Translations under genes and position numbers: made by a program
The notes under the pieces: model-generated
What the model saw: the letters and a program-made list of their open reading frames with translations, nothing else
What the model was told of the DNA's origin: nothing
The model's database searches: none
Part shown: one piece after another, positions 24,721-35,268 of the stretch
Layout: every line of letters begins with the position of its first letter
Position numbering within the stretch: position 1 is the first letter of the stretch
Assembly: GCF_000003815.2 (NCBI RefSeq)
Contig: NC_049993.1
Coordinates: 15,376,635-15,436,634, forward strand
DNA length: 60,000 nucleotides
DNA from: Branchiostoma floridae
Lineage: Eukaryota > Chordata > Leptocardii > Amphioxiformes > Branchiostomatidae
Direction of reading: 5' to 3'

Positions 24721-26128
24721 AGGTCTTCCCTTCTTTGCGTAAATGACGGTTCGAAATAAATTATATATATGGCATCCTTCGGTCAATATTGACCATGGTA
24801 TACGCAACATCTCATATAACGTAAAATAGCGCATATAAGCTAACCGTAAGAGGTTCTCCCCTGTTCGAATTAAACCTTGCGCACAGAAAGTTTGAATACG
24901 TCAAATGCTTTCGGAATAGCTAAAAAACACAGAAGATTATTGTATTTGACTTTGTATTGTATTGTATTTGTATTTGCTGAGGTATAAACATAACATTTTG
25001 TACCAGAAAGCGCAATAATGTTCAGTTTTGACTGTTATAAAACAGATGACGCAATGTTTTATCTAACACCAGACAAAGGCTTATTACATTTGACTTAGCC
25101 GGTTAACATGTATTTTGTAACAGATCTAGAGAAACGGTATTTGTCCGTTTTGACAGAAAATATTTTTGAGACATTTAAGTTGTCTCTTCGGCTTCCTTAA
25201 ATACATGTAAAATTCACGTAAAGAAACACAACAGATTAAGTTAGATTTACAAACGCTGAAATCTTCCGTAAATGCCAAATGTATGTTTCCGATGCCTTTA
25301 ATAGATCTTAAAATCTGCTGAAATATTTCTCCGCCTTTAAGGGCTTTATACGTATCTCTGAAACTTTGCTTAAAAAGCTGTTTTCGTGCTGTGATATTTC
25401 AAAAGAGTCGATGCTACAGACAGATTTGCGCATGTATTTAGATGTCAGAACGCAAAAGTCTCCCATAATGCAAAAATAGGCAAATATATCAAGGACTGCT
25501 TTGTAATTAGAAATAATACTGAAGCTAATTATTAGCCTACTTCATTACGATACTATATGAATGAATTATGTTAGGCCTTATTGTTAAGCTTCATCCTATA
25601 CCTCTATTCTGTACTTTGTGTAATAGCTGTTGCCATACTTTGTACCATGTACAATTGTCGTGCAATAAAGTTCTTCTTCATAAAGCACGGTTCAATCATT
25701 AAACAGATAATATGCTTAAGAAATATGCACGTGTCAAGTGCATTCATTCGCGTTGAAAAAATGTATCGTTTAAGGAATGTCTACATATTACAGATACATT
25801 TGTGACCTTTGACTTTGTATCGGACATTATTCCCTGTGATTGTCTGGCATTCCTAAAAGTCCGTAGGAAAATATTTTGACCTGGTCCAGGTGATCGAATC
25901 CAACTCTAAATGCCAGTCTTCGGTTACAGCACTTGCCATAACTTTGCAAGGTACCACACTTATAAATAGACAAGTCACGATACAATAATGTATTATCATA
26001 CAGTCGATGATTGAATAGACACGTGAAGAAACCCACTGTGTTGCATTGCATTGGCATGTTAAATTTCCGCCAATGTGGAGGTGCTAATTGCAGTGAATTT
26101 CAAACTTTTAAGGCAGTAGCAATGACGT

Positions 26129-26650
26129 GGGGCAGTAGCAATATTGTGGGGCCGCGTAGCACAGTGGTATTGTATTCGGCCCGTGATCGAGAGGTCGCCG
26201 GTTCGAATCCGCCTACCGTGATGCCGGTCTTGTGCCCTTGGGAAAGGCACTTTACACGACTTTCCTCACTTTACTCAAGTGAAAAATGAGTCGTCCCTCG
26301 GATAGGACGTTAAATGGAGGTCCCGTGTATGGGGAGAGCCATACCCCATGCACGTTAAAGAACCCCCACACGTGCGATGGTGCGGTGTGCGTTGGTGCAA
26401 ATCCTTCTGTCGGGAGTTGGTGATTCACTTCAAATCACCCGGATGGAGGCCTGGCGAACCTCTGTCTCGTATCAGCCACATGGTGAATTACACCATTCAC
26501 CCGGACGGGAGACCTGGCGCATCCCCGTCTTGTAATTAGCCTACGAAAGGGTATGTCACCCCGTATTGGGGCGGTATAACCCCGTCGTGTGTAGACATGT
26601 GCGAACATGTCTACATTTGATCACGTCGACCGATGATGATGATGATGATG
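26129..26650 (+). mobile_element. tRNA-derived SINE, TSD AGCAATGACGT
   Basis: The head has pol III promoter boxes: box A-like TAGCACAGTGGT and box B GGTTCGAATCC. A body with CCTTGGGAAAGGCACTTTAC follows, and the tail is (GATGAT)n. AGCAATGACGT flanks it at 26118-26128 and 26651-26661. Units 1 to 5 have the uninterrupted site. About 17 bp between the left duplication and the head repeat GGCAGTAGCAAT, a small filler. The family name cannot be settled by eye. Confidence 0.9.
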
Positions 26651-27341
26651 AGCAATGACGTAGCATCAAACCATCAGGAACGTCATCAAAGTAATTTCAA
26701 GCAATGACCTTCTGACTTTTGTAGGTTTGTGCCTCATGAATATGCATAAGTGCCCTGGCCACAAGCGTCTGTGTGATGAGCCAAAAAGCTAAAGCTAAGG
26801 GCTGAACCCGCCGTACGTGCAATTTGTCCGTACGTTTTTTTGGAGGCCACGTCCGCCACGTATTTCTGAAAACGTTCAGGTTGTACAGGGTAGGTGCGTT
26901 GCACGTACTGGCACGTGCGGGGGCGAATCGGCAGCCCGATGACAGACAAAGTTGTGTCTGCGCGTAAGTTTTAAGATGTGTCTGCTGCTCCAAAATCCGT
27001 CGGATTCCGTACGAGTTCGTACGGAAGCGGGACTTATTACTTAACTTGGCACGTAGACAGCACATATTTGCATGTACATCGGGTTGTGTCCTTAGCTTAA
27101 CAGTTTTAAAACAACAACACAAATATCGTTCAATGTAACAAACGGAACGATAATCACAACTGTTACCAGTTCTATTCTAAAGAAATATGCACGTGCAAAG
27201 TACATTAGTTCGCGGTGAAACAGTCAATCCTATAAGGGATGTCGACATATTACAGAATGTGTGACCTTTGTATCGGACCTAACTCACTGTCGCTACCTTC
27301 AACTTGCTCAGCATTCCTAATAGTCCGTGGGGTTATATATA

Positions 27342-27700
27342 AACCCGGTCCGAGCCAACTCTCATATCTCAGTCTTCAGTTACGCCCTTTTCTCATAACT
27401 TGGTAGGGTACCACTCTTGTAAATAGGCAATATGTTCAAAATAATACATTGCAATTGTATTGCATTGTAACATGTACTGACACTTGGCAATGCAAAACAT
27501 TTTATCACTGGAATATTGCGGATTGTCACGAAAAGTATGTAACCAAAAAGGTCGGGGTCTTAATATGGTCCCGCTGTCTATAAAGAATGCTACACGAGTT
27601 GAAAGCAATAGGAGTTGGAAAAGGACAAGGTGTTAGCTGAGGACAAGGCGTTTGCTAGGTCAAAAGTCACAAATTCTGATATGTGGATATCCCTTATAGG

Positions 27701-27742
<42 letters not shown>

Positions 27743-27898
27743 TCTATAGTCGAATTTTGCTCAATATTGGACTATATTAGAGTGTGTGGTTGTTGCTGCC
27801 GGCCACGTCTTGCCGCGCGTCCGCTTGTGACCAGAATATTTATGAAGACCAAACCCTACTAACGTCGAGGCATTATTGCTACAAATTCGCCTGGGTAA
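27342..27898 (+). repeat. array unit 7 (partial, array end)
   Basis: Only the first about 550 bp of a unit is present. Similarity stops near 27898 after TTCGCCTGGGTA, and LINE-derived sequence in the opposite orientation follows. It most resembles the start of unit 5. Confidence 0.88.
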
Positions 27899-27940
27899 GT
27901 TTTGGAAGACAGTTTAAAAGTCACTTACCAGCTACACATT

Positions 27941-28104
27941 GACGTCTGTATCTGTTATATTACACTGAACGATCCGTCACACCTAACGTTTGTACATCTA
28001 TCTGCAAGCGTTCTGTATCTGTATCTATATAGCCGGTATAACCGCCCTTCGGCGTAACACACCAGCTTCGCAGGCAAGCGGTGTGGCAGCAGCTGGTTAT
28101 ATTT
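27941..28104 (-). mobile_element. rearranged LINE 3'-end remnants
   Basis: The reverse complement matches the LINE of unit 3 in two blocks, but in swapped order: first the AACCAGCTGCTGCC...GGCTATA tail region with CAGATA repeats, then the CTTGCAG.TAGATGT...TTCAGTGTAATATAAC stretch. It marks the right edge of the tandem array. Confidence 0.82.
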
Positions 28105-28500
28105 CGTTTCATTTGGTTTCTTCGCGTGTCTTTTTAATCAATGACTGCATGATTTACATCTAAAACACCGGGTTTTGCCTAGTTATAGTTGTGGTAAATT
28201 TGCGAGTTTTGTTTGTGTTATTTTACCTCTGTTCTAACGGGGGTATTGTTTAGGGTAATGTCTTGTATTGTAACGTGTACGTTGTAATCTGAATATTCCG
28301 GAGTGACAGAGCATGAGGCGGAAAATTGGTAAAATCGGAGACTTGCATGATTGAAAAGTTACATTGGTTCGAGTCTAAATGTGGACTATGTGAATGTGCG
28401 TGATTGGCACTGTTGCCCTACAATCAGGAATCCAACGAATGCAGGCGTACTGGAGTACATCATGTTTCGTCTGTGTTCTGGCAAGTTTTGTGTTACTTTG
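28105..28500. other. no feature seen
   Basis: AT-rich sequence between the LINE remnant and the TTAA element. No gene, tRNA or clear repeat boundary was found. Confidence 0.5.
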
Positions 28501-28905
28501 ATGGAATTGACAAACATGCATGATAATCCAAGATGGCGGATAGCTAAAATACAGATGACGTCATTGTATGACGTCATTTGACATCATTTTGACGTCGTTG
28601 CGTCAGCTTCTGACAACAGAAGTCTTATAACACCTAAATATTGATAAGTGACATTTATTGGTAACTTTTTGAGTGAGATATTCAGGTATTTTGGGAATTC
28701 CCCATTTAGCCCCCAAAAAACAATCGATGACGTCATAATTACGTCATATTACGTCATAAAGATATATAATAAAAAAATCAGGAATTATAAAAATTAGACG
28801 AGCATAACACCCCTCCAAATTTGGCGATTGTATAGTAAGCCGTTTTGAAAATCCCCCCCCCCCACCCCGGCCAGGCAATGCCCGAAAAGCCCAGTCTGGA
28901 TAGGG
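28500..28905 (+). mobile_element. truncated TTAA element (right end), TGACGTCA-rich
   Basis: The right end CCCAGTCTGGATAGGG is followed by TTAA (28906-28909) and preceded by a poly-C tract. Inside are AAGATGGCGG and TGACGTCA at 28556, 28569 and 28738. The same arrangement is complete at 49675-50616. No left terminus is visible, so the 28500 boundary is approximate. Confidence 0.7.
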
Positions 28906-28926
28906 TTAATGTCTTTACCTAGACTG

Positions 28927-28957
28927 TATAAAGTAATGAATATAATCCTTATCATCG
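28927..28957 (+). promoter_or_regulatory. possible TATA box of the UGT gene
   Basis: TATAAAG at 28927-28933 is 118 bp before the UGT start codon, a reasonable distance for a short leader. It lies just 18 bp after the TTAA element. An alternative is a leader exon beginning at a 3' splice site TATTTTGCAG at 28973-28982. Confidence 0.4.
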
Positions 28958-29050
28958 TTGGTTGCACTTATGTATTTTGCAGGTATAAGGAAGAGGAAGA
29001 TCTTTGACCTGTAACAGCATACATCAGTAAGATATACCAGACCTAGCAAC

Positions 29051-32000
29051 ATGGCCGTTGTATCAAAGTCTTCCACTCTTCTACTAGTTTTCCTTGGTCT
29101 TCTGATCACGCAAAGAATTAGTGCGGAGAACGTTCTGTTAGTGCCAACACCATGCACGGAAAGCCTCTGGTTTACTTTATCGAACATCGGACAAGCTTTA
29201 GTAGGCAGGGGCCATATCGTCACGGTTGTTGTGCCAGAGGACATAGCCGAAGAAAGACGAGCGGAAAGGCCTGACTTCAAGTTTGAGACATTTCGTGACC
29301 AAGGAACTCATGCATTACTGAAGGAAATTGATGCACAAGATCTATCGAACATTGAGTCAGAAACATCGGTCTACCAATATGCAAGAGATGTTACCAGTAC
29401 AACTGATGTGATAACGAAACACTGTGACCTGCTGTTGGGAGACATTGACTTGATGAGTCGGCTGAAGGCAGCAAACTTCAGCCTTGTCGTTTATGACTGC
29501 TGTTATCCATTCGGCGCCATGCTTGCTCCACATATGGACTCCAGAGTCCCCTATATCGCCACCTTGCGTACTGAACTTTATTTCCTTCGAGCTTCCGGTG
29601 TTCCACTCCCTTTGTCGTATGTGCCATTTTGGGGGTTTGATTTCACCGACAACATGAACTTTGTACAGCGAGTAGAGAACGTCTTCACCTATTCCCTTCT
29701 ATCTATCCTGGGGCCTTGGCTTGCGACTAACACATATGACGAACTGGTCCGAAAGTACATAAGTGAAAAAGAAACTATTAAGAGCGTCGTTTCTAATACT
29801 GACCTGTGGCTGTATCAAACCGACCATGTTCTGGATTTCCCCGCTCCCTCCATGCCAAACATGGTTCAGATCGGCGGGTTACATATCGGTGCAGTCTCTC
29901 CTCTCCCTAAGGTAAGTTGTACTACTCGATTGATTTTCTTTTCCATGTACAGAGGTCTCTCAGTATGTGTTCTATTGTGTTACATGAATATATAGTGTTG
30001 CATGAATAAAGTTGTAGGAAAGGTATACAAAATATTCGCAAAAATCGAGACATATAACATAGTCTTATTCCAATTTATTTCATAACTGAATATCAACAAT
30101 CGGAATATACAGTGGAAGCCATTTAATTGCACGTCTGATAAACGCACGCTTCGGCACGCAATCCCCAAATCCCAAACCGGTCCCCATTCACTCTATTGTT
30201 AATTACTTCGCTTATCTGCACAACGAAAAGTCACCAATGGCGGCGCCGGATAATTGCACAAAAAAATTGTTAAACATCGTTAAATTGACTGAAAATGCAT
30301 GCTAAAAATCGTCATATGCGATACACATAAGCGAAATATGTTTTTTGGTTGGTAAAGGCCGAGATAATTGACTGAAAGGCCGAGGATTATTCCACGCTCT
30401 GGTAGTAGTCACCTTGGCTAGCCTTTGTATAAGTCATGGGTAGTAAATTGGATAAATGATAAGACTATGTCAGCAGTGGTTGTGTAATTTTCAATATTGG
30501 AGTTAGTACAGTGAGGAGTACACATTAAGGAGCGAAGAGAGCCCATGATTATCACGATAATGATAATAAATGTATTTGATTGCTGACTTATTCATGACAA
30601 CCCGACTCGGATAGGACAAAAAATCTAATTATTCTAAATGCCTCTACAGAAAGATACCCCTAAGTTTGCTTTATTACTTTCCAGTACATGTGGTATTGAA
30701 TGAAGTATAGTCAAACCTGTCTATAGCGGCCACTCAAGGGACCGGACAAATTTGGCCACTATAGACAGGTGGCCTCTGTATAGAGGTGGTAACTTGTAGA
30801 TAAAATACCCAAGGGACCAACAAAAAGTGGCCACTATGGACAGGTGGCCCCTCTGTAGAGGTGGCCCCTAATACAGGTTTGACTGTATATAGACAAGGTA
30901 AAAACATACGTGCTGCAGAATTATGCTGATTTTGAACTAAGCTTTGGATTGTTTTGATCTTACATGTAAGTCATACTAATTTGGATATCTGTGCACCCTT
31001 TACAGTATAATATAATTTCTAGAAAAGGATGATATTCATTTTCGTATGAAATCTTTTAATCTTAACATGCTTATTATCATGCAATTTTTAACGTGTGCAT
31101 GAAAGATAGGTTGATAGCTGTTACCTAGGTATTCAGGCTGTTACCATTGACTTGAAATATTTTTTTTTAGTCTGAATTGTTGTGATGTAAAATCAGTTTT
31201 GTAATGTCAAATATCTAGATCGAATTATAAATATGTGACATCTGTCTACTAGGAATTAGAAACCTTCGTCCAGAGTGCTGGTAACGATGGAGTGATTGTT
31301 GTCAGCTTTGGATCAATCGTCAAAACGATGTCGTCGAAGAAGACACGAATCTTCGCTGCAGCCTTCGCCCGACTCCGACAGAAGGTGGTGTGGCGGTACA
31401 CGGGAGAGAAGCCGGCCGGTCTGGGTAACAACACCAAGCTGATGGCCTGGATTCCTCAGAACGACCTACTAGGTACATGACAAAATGGGAGTGTTGTTTT
31501 TAAGCCTTTGTTAATTGCATTCTTTAAAGTATTCCATTGTATGCTGGTATAACACAGTGATTTTGATATATATTGCTTTCCTACATGCATTGCTACTTTT
31601 TTTGTCAGTTATTTACATTATGTCCGTCCAGGCAAAAATCGTCCTTGACCTTTGTCTTCCAAGTCCTTATCCACTTACCAAATATCATTAGATAGTTTTA
31701 TTGCACAACAATTGTACGGGGTACAAAGTATGGCATCTACATAACTACAGTTCTATAACTTAACGCTTATCTAACTAATACAGAAGTTGTAGTATGGGAT
31801 AAGTTTCTTACAGTTATTGGAGGCTTTTACAGTCATTGGAGGAATATCATTACAAGTGTTTCTAAAGTTATGACGACCACAAACATTCTAAAACACAAAC
31901 GCACAGATAGACACCACGCAGACACACTGACAGAAACAAATACGCAAACACACACATACACATATACAATATCTCCAATTTTTATGTATTTCAGGCTCTG

Positions 32001-33185
32001 CCCTGTTGATTCATTAAACTCGAGTAGCTGCCACATAATGGTCACGGAATCATGGCAAAGGCCGGGTTTTAGAAATGCACATGCTTCTCTCCTGCCTAGC
32101 AAGAAAATTGATAAACTTAATTGCATCTCCAGGTCTGGTCCCTCCCTTTCCTGGTTTTATAGATTAAAAGGGATTAAATGTTTTCACAAATTTTGGCTTT
32201 TTTTTTCTACACCATATCATCATTAACGGCATGTTAACAATATATGTTTCCCTTTCAAATATAGTACATTGCAGTGTGATTACATCTTTTCCTGAATTTG
32301 TACAATACTGTATACGAAAAAGTGATCTAATCGGCAAAATATCCGGAAACGCACTCAACTACTGACACAAAGAGAACGACGGGTCAAAACATTACCCCCA
32401 CGAACTTCTTATCATAATAAGTTATGGACGTAAAAATCTATTGTTACCGTAAAGAGTACACTCTATCTGCCTTATAATGTCTTGTTTGATTTGCTTAAGG
32501 GCACCCCATGACCAGAGCTTTTATCACGCACGCTGGGGCCAGAGGCATGTATGAGGCCTTACACCACGGCGTGCCCATGGTCTGTCTGCCTCTGTTTTTC
32601 GATCAACCCGGCAACGCAGCGCGGGTGGTGGCCAGGGGACTGGGGGTGAAGCTGGAGTTCAGTACGGTCACTACTGACGAGTTATACCAGGCCATTACCC
32701 ATGTTCTCACCAACAACAGGTATTGCTTGTGCTGCTTGAATCGGAGTACATTAAAAATGACATATGGCGGGTGATATGCATGAAACAAAACTTCTTAATG
32801 GTCTCATGTTTTTTTGATAACCACGAAATTCTCATTGGGAATTCATTGACTAATAGTTAGTTACAGTATCCGTACTTCATCATATTTCCCATCTATCTAC
32901 AGTTACCATAAGACCGCAGCCCGCCTGTCCCGTCTCTACCGTGACCAGCCCCAGTCACCCATGGAGCGGGCCGTCTGGTGGATAGAACACGTCATCAAAT
33001 ATGGCGGACTGCCCCATCTCCGCGCACGCGCCGTGGAGCTGCCGTGGTACCAGTACCACCTGCTGGACGTAGCTGTGTTCCTGTTTGCTGTTTGTACAGC
33101 TGTCCTTGGGACTGTGTGGTACAGCTGTTCGTTCGTCTGTAAAAAGATGCGATGTAAAATTGGAGCCAAGGTTAAGTCTCAGTAG
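29051..33185 (+). CDS. UDP-glucuronosyltransferase (four exons, 527 aa)
   Basis: Transfers a sugar from a UDP-sugar to small lipophilic molecules; an ER membrane enzyme facing the lumen. Exons: 29051-29911, 31253-31472, 32500-32719, 32903-33185, all with GT-AG introns and consistent phases (0, 1, 2), giving 527 residues, the usual length. Residues 1-25 form a signal peptide. The C-terminal half has the UGT donor-binding signature [24 protein letters not shown]...FFDQPGN, and a membrane anchor near the end (VAVFLFAVCTAVLGTVWYS). The tail ...KVKSQ fits a KxKxx ER-retrieval signal. Asp149 matches the catalytic aspartate, but the catalytic histidine site (GSHW in most UGTs) reads ESLW, Leu39. The two middle exons are each 220 bp. 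Vertebrate subfamily cannot be assigned. Confidence 0.95.
30100..30260. mobile_element. partial TIR-element relic in UGT intron 1
   Basis: ACAGTGGAAGCCATTTAATT followed by GCACGTCTGATAAACGCACG resembles the end of a pogo/Tigger-type element. No matching opposite end was found, so the extent is uncertain. Confidence 0.4.
30708..30885. mobile_element. pogo/mariner-like MITE, TSD TA, in UGT intron 1
   Basis: The left end is AGTCAAACCTGTCTATAGCG and the right end CAGGTTTGACTG, inverted repeats flanked by TA (30706-30707, 30886-30887). The interior repeats GTGGCC and CTATAGACAGGTGGCC. Class assignment rests on the TA duplication and the CAGTCAAACC end. Confidence 0.75.
31683..31745 (-). mobile_element. 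dispersed retroelement 3' end in UGT intron 2
   Basis: The reverse complement reads GCCATACTTTGTACC then GTACAATTGTTGTGCAATAA, the same tail as at 14747-14800, 25630-25683 and about 35885-35930. Confidence 0.7.
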
Positions 33186-33796
33186 AGGAATAAGGTAACA
33201 ATGTTGGTAGAAGTAATTCTGGACGTCCAACACAAAAAAAAACTGACTTAACTGAATTGTCTACTGTTCAACTTCATTCTTTGTCAAGGAATGGATCAGT
33301 GCTTCTGTGACGTCCCGTTATGTAAATAGCACACGTGACTAGGTGAGTAGTTGATCATAAGTTGCAGAAAGCCTATGGCGCTCTCTCCCTCTATTAATGG
33401 CTTCTTTGATTCCTCTAGCTTAGAAATTCTAGTTCTGTGTCCGGGGTTCTAACTTATTTCAATGTGACCTAGTATTTAGATGACTCTATATTTATGTATT
33501 GGGAAACATCTGAGGTTGTTTAAATTTGGAGTTGGTGTTCAAAGAACAGCACCCTAACAACCACGATCAAATATCTTTAAACAGAACCGTAAGTTTTGAA
33601 CATGCCTTTCTTGATAACAACAATAACTTGCAATGCTTGTACAAATGAGACAACTAGCCAATTTCAGTTTTACAGTTAAAAAACTGTATTGCCACATGAT
33701 TATAGACGCTGAACATCCAGTTAAACAATGTTAAAAGACATTTAAATCTCAATAAGTGGATGGAATTTGGGGATTAATTGGTCATCAGTTCCAGTA
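33186..33796. other. UGT 3' region, no further gene
   Basis: Contains the UGT 3' untranslated region, whose end is not clear; GGAATAAG follows the stop directly but is a weak signal. No other feature was seen. Confidence 0.5.
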
Positions 33797-34518
33797 TACT
33801 GTAAATGCAGAAATGTTCGCGGTGGATTAATGTTCGCGGTTTTCGCGGTAACCACTTCACTGTGAATTTAAAACCACCGCGAACATTTTTTTCTGTAATG
33901 GTATTAGACTGCAGTCTATGGTGTTACCGCGAACTTAAAGGGGTATTCCACTCCACACGGGAGTGTATTTTTCCGATAGATATTAATTTTAGGAAGTGAT
34001 AACTGCATACTACTTCACATTATACGATAAAGTACCCAGTTTCTTCACATGCCTCAAAAACATTCAGTCTTCTACTAAACTCCCCAAGTACCCTCTAATT
34101 GAATGGATCCTATGGCTGAATACAATGCAAAACTTTTAGGTAAGGTTACAAAACTAATTTCAGGTTCGCTAAGAAATCTCGTCTTATTCTTGTATTCTTT
34201 GCTATCTTATGAGCAATTTGCCTTCTCGGTGTGCTTAGCGTACCTCATTTATTCCGAAAATATGTACGATAAACACAGTGTCTATGCGTATATGGAATGC
34301 ATGGGTAGGGTCTGCATGGGTCCTTATTGTACACATCACATAATTCATCCCAAGGTGAATTCCACAAAATTTGGCTGATTATGTATTCATTGACACATTA
34401 TCTATTGGAAAACAAGACTCCCTTCTGGAGTGGAATGCCCCTTTAAATCCACCACGAAAAGTCCCTTTTCCCGCTACCGCGAAATTAAATCCCCGCGAAC
34501 GTAAATGCATTTACAGTA
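33797..34518. mobile_element. TIR element with TACTGTAAATGC ends (host of a nested element)
   Basis: Left end TACTGTAAATGCAGAAATG followed by TTCGCGGTGG. Right end CCCCGCGAACGTAAATGCAT then TTACAGTA. The arms carry several CCGCGAA/TTCGCGG motifs. Once the nested 504-bp element is removed, only about 215 bp remain, so this is a MITE. Confidence 0.8.
33939..34442. mobile_element. nested TTAA element, 504 bp
   Basis: Left end AGGGGTATTCCACTCC and right end GGAGTGGAATGCCCCT are inverted repeats. TTAA flanks both sides (33935-33938 and 34443-34446). A TTAA duplication fits piggyBac or Kolobok types. No transposase is encoded. Confidence 0.88.
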
Positions 34519-34731
34519 ATGTACTGTCGGAATACTCATATAATCTAATATAACAAGAAAGATTAGTTAAAGAAACCAAAGTCAGCAGTGAATATTTGCT
34601 CCTAATTTTCGCTGTATAGACATTATGTAAATGCCAAAGAGCATTTTATGATTGTATGATGTTGAAATATGCATGAGATTTTCAAGGTCCGATTCTTGGT
34701 GTGCTTGGCTGTTGGTTTCCACAATCTTCTT

Positions 34732-35179
34732 AGCCTGGGTACCATCCGGGTACTAGTTACGCTCCTATGTTCGCTTCTGCTATCCGTCTGGAGACTTGCG
34801 CATTCAAACCGTTTGGCGGCTGGTTTGGTGGTGACGCCAGTGGATGAGCGAATCAAGGAATGTGTTCTAGAGCACTTGTTCGATGACAACAGGTCGGCGC
34901 CCACATGCGCTAGGGGACGTTTTCCGGGGTTGGAACACCTGTTCGAACGATCACTTGAACCCATTCCATAATTCGCTCATATGTGGGGAACAATCAGCGC
35001 CTGCTTCCGAAATTTGGATGATTCCAGACGTTAAATAAGATGGTCCGCGTTCCCAGACGGAAACACAGAGAAGCGACTGTATATAGTGTATAATGAATGT
35101 CAGAGCTAGAAGCGACTGTATATAACGTTAGTATATAATGAACGTCGGAGCGAACTACTTTCCGGATGGTACCCAGGCT
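34732..35179. mobile_element. Mutator-like MITE, 448 bp, 11-bp TSD
   Basis: Ends AGCCTGGGTACCATCCGG and CCGGATGGTACCCAGGCT are inverted repeats. ACAATCTTCTT occurs on both sides (34721-34731, 35180-35190). An 8-11-bp duplication suits Mutator-like elements. It interiorly repeats GAAGCGACTGTATATA. Confidence 0.85.
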
Positions 35180-35268
35180 ACAATCTTCTTACATGCCAGA
35201 TGATTTGGAGTTATGTAAATCATAAGATGTCATAATTCTAATCATGTTATTCATTGGTCGGACATCGT

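Larger units (their letters stand above)
21439..25393. mobile_element. 3,955-bp TIR element (CACTA/EnSpm-like termini), TSD ATA
   Basis: The left end is CACGGCACGAAAAACGG and the right end TTTTCGTGCTGTG, imperfect inverted repeats starting CAC. ATA lies at 21436-21438 and 25394-25396. Unit 4 has the empty site, CAACATATTTC with a single ATA. CAC ends and a 3-bp duplication are characteristic of the CACTA/CMC group; this assignment is an inference. The body holds two tandem arrays (21606-22430 and about 23665-24720) around a central 1.2 kb with a short minus-strand frame. No transposase was recognised, so it is probably non-autonomous. Confidence 0.88.
19295..27341 (+). repeat. array unit 6 (with 3.96-kb TIR element and SINE)
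   Basis: Without its two insertions (21439-25393 and 26129-26650) this unit would be about 3.6 kb, like its neighbours. Unit 4 provides the empty site for both insertions. The 3' half closely matches the 3' half of unit 4. Confidence 0.9.
1..27898 (+). repeat. tandem array of 3.4-4.6 kb units (six full, one partial)
   Basis: The same segments recur in the same order at 1, 4267, 7829, about 12399, 15922, 19295 and 27342; each copy begins AACCCGGTCCGAGCCAACTC or a close variant. Units are nearly identical over most of their length and differ by discrete insertions and deletions. In order each holds a (TA)n tract, a poly-C/(CA)n tract, a CTGACGAAGG hairpin, a 190-bp inverted repeat, an AATAAA, a decayed transmembrane exon and a TIR-element copy ending CCCTTAGCTTAA. 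No long reading frame survives in any unit, so this is not an active gene array. The exon relic points to amplification of a gene of the family found at 36-48 kb. Confidence 0.93.

Noticed and set aside
26151-26225. functional tRNA gene
   Set aside because: Pol III boxes are present, but the sequence is the head of a SINE with target duplications and a GAT tail; the cloverleaf is not kept.
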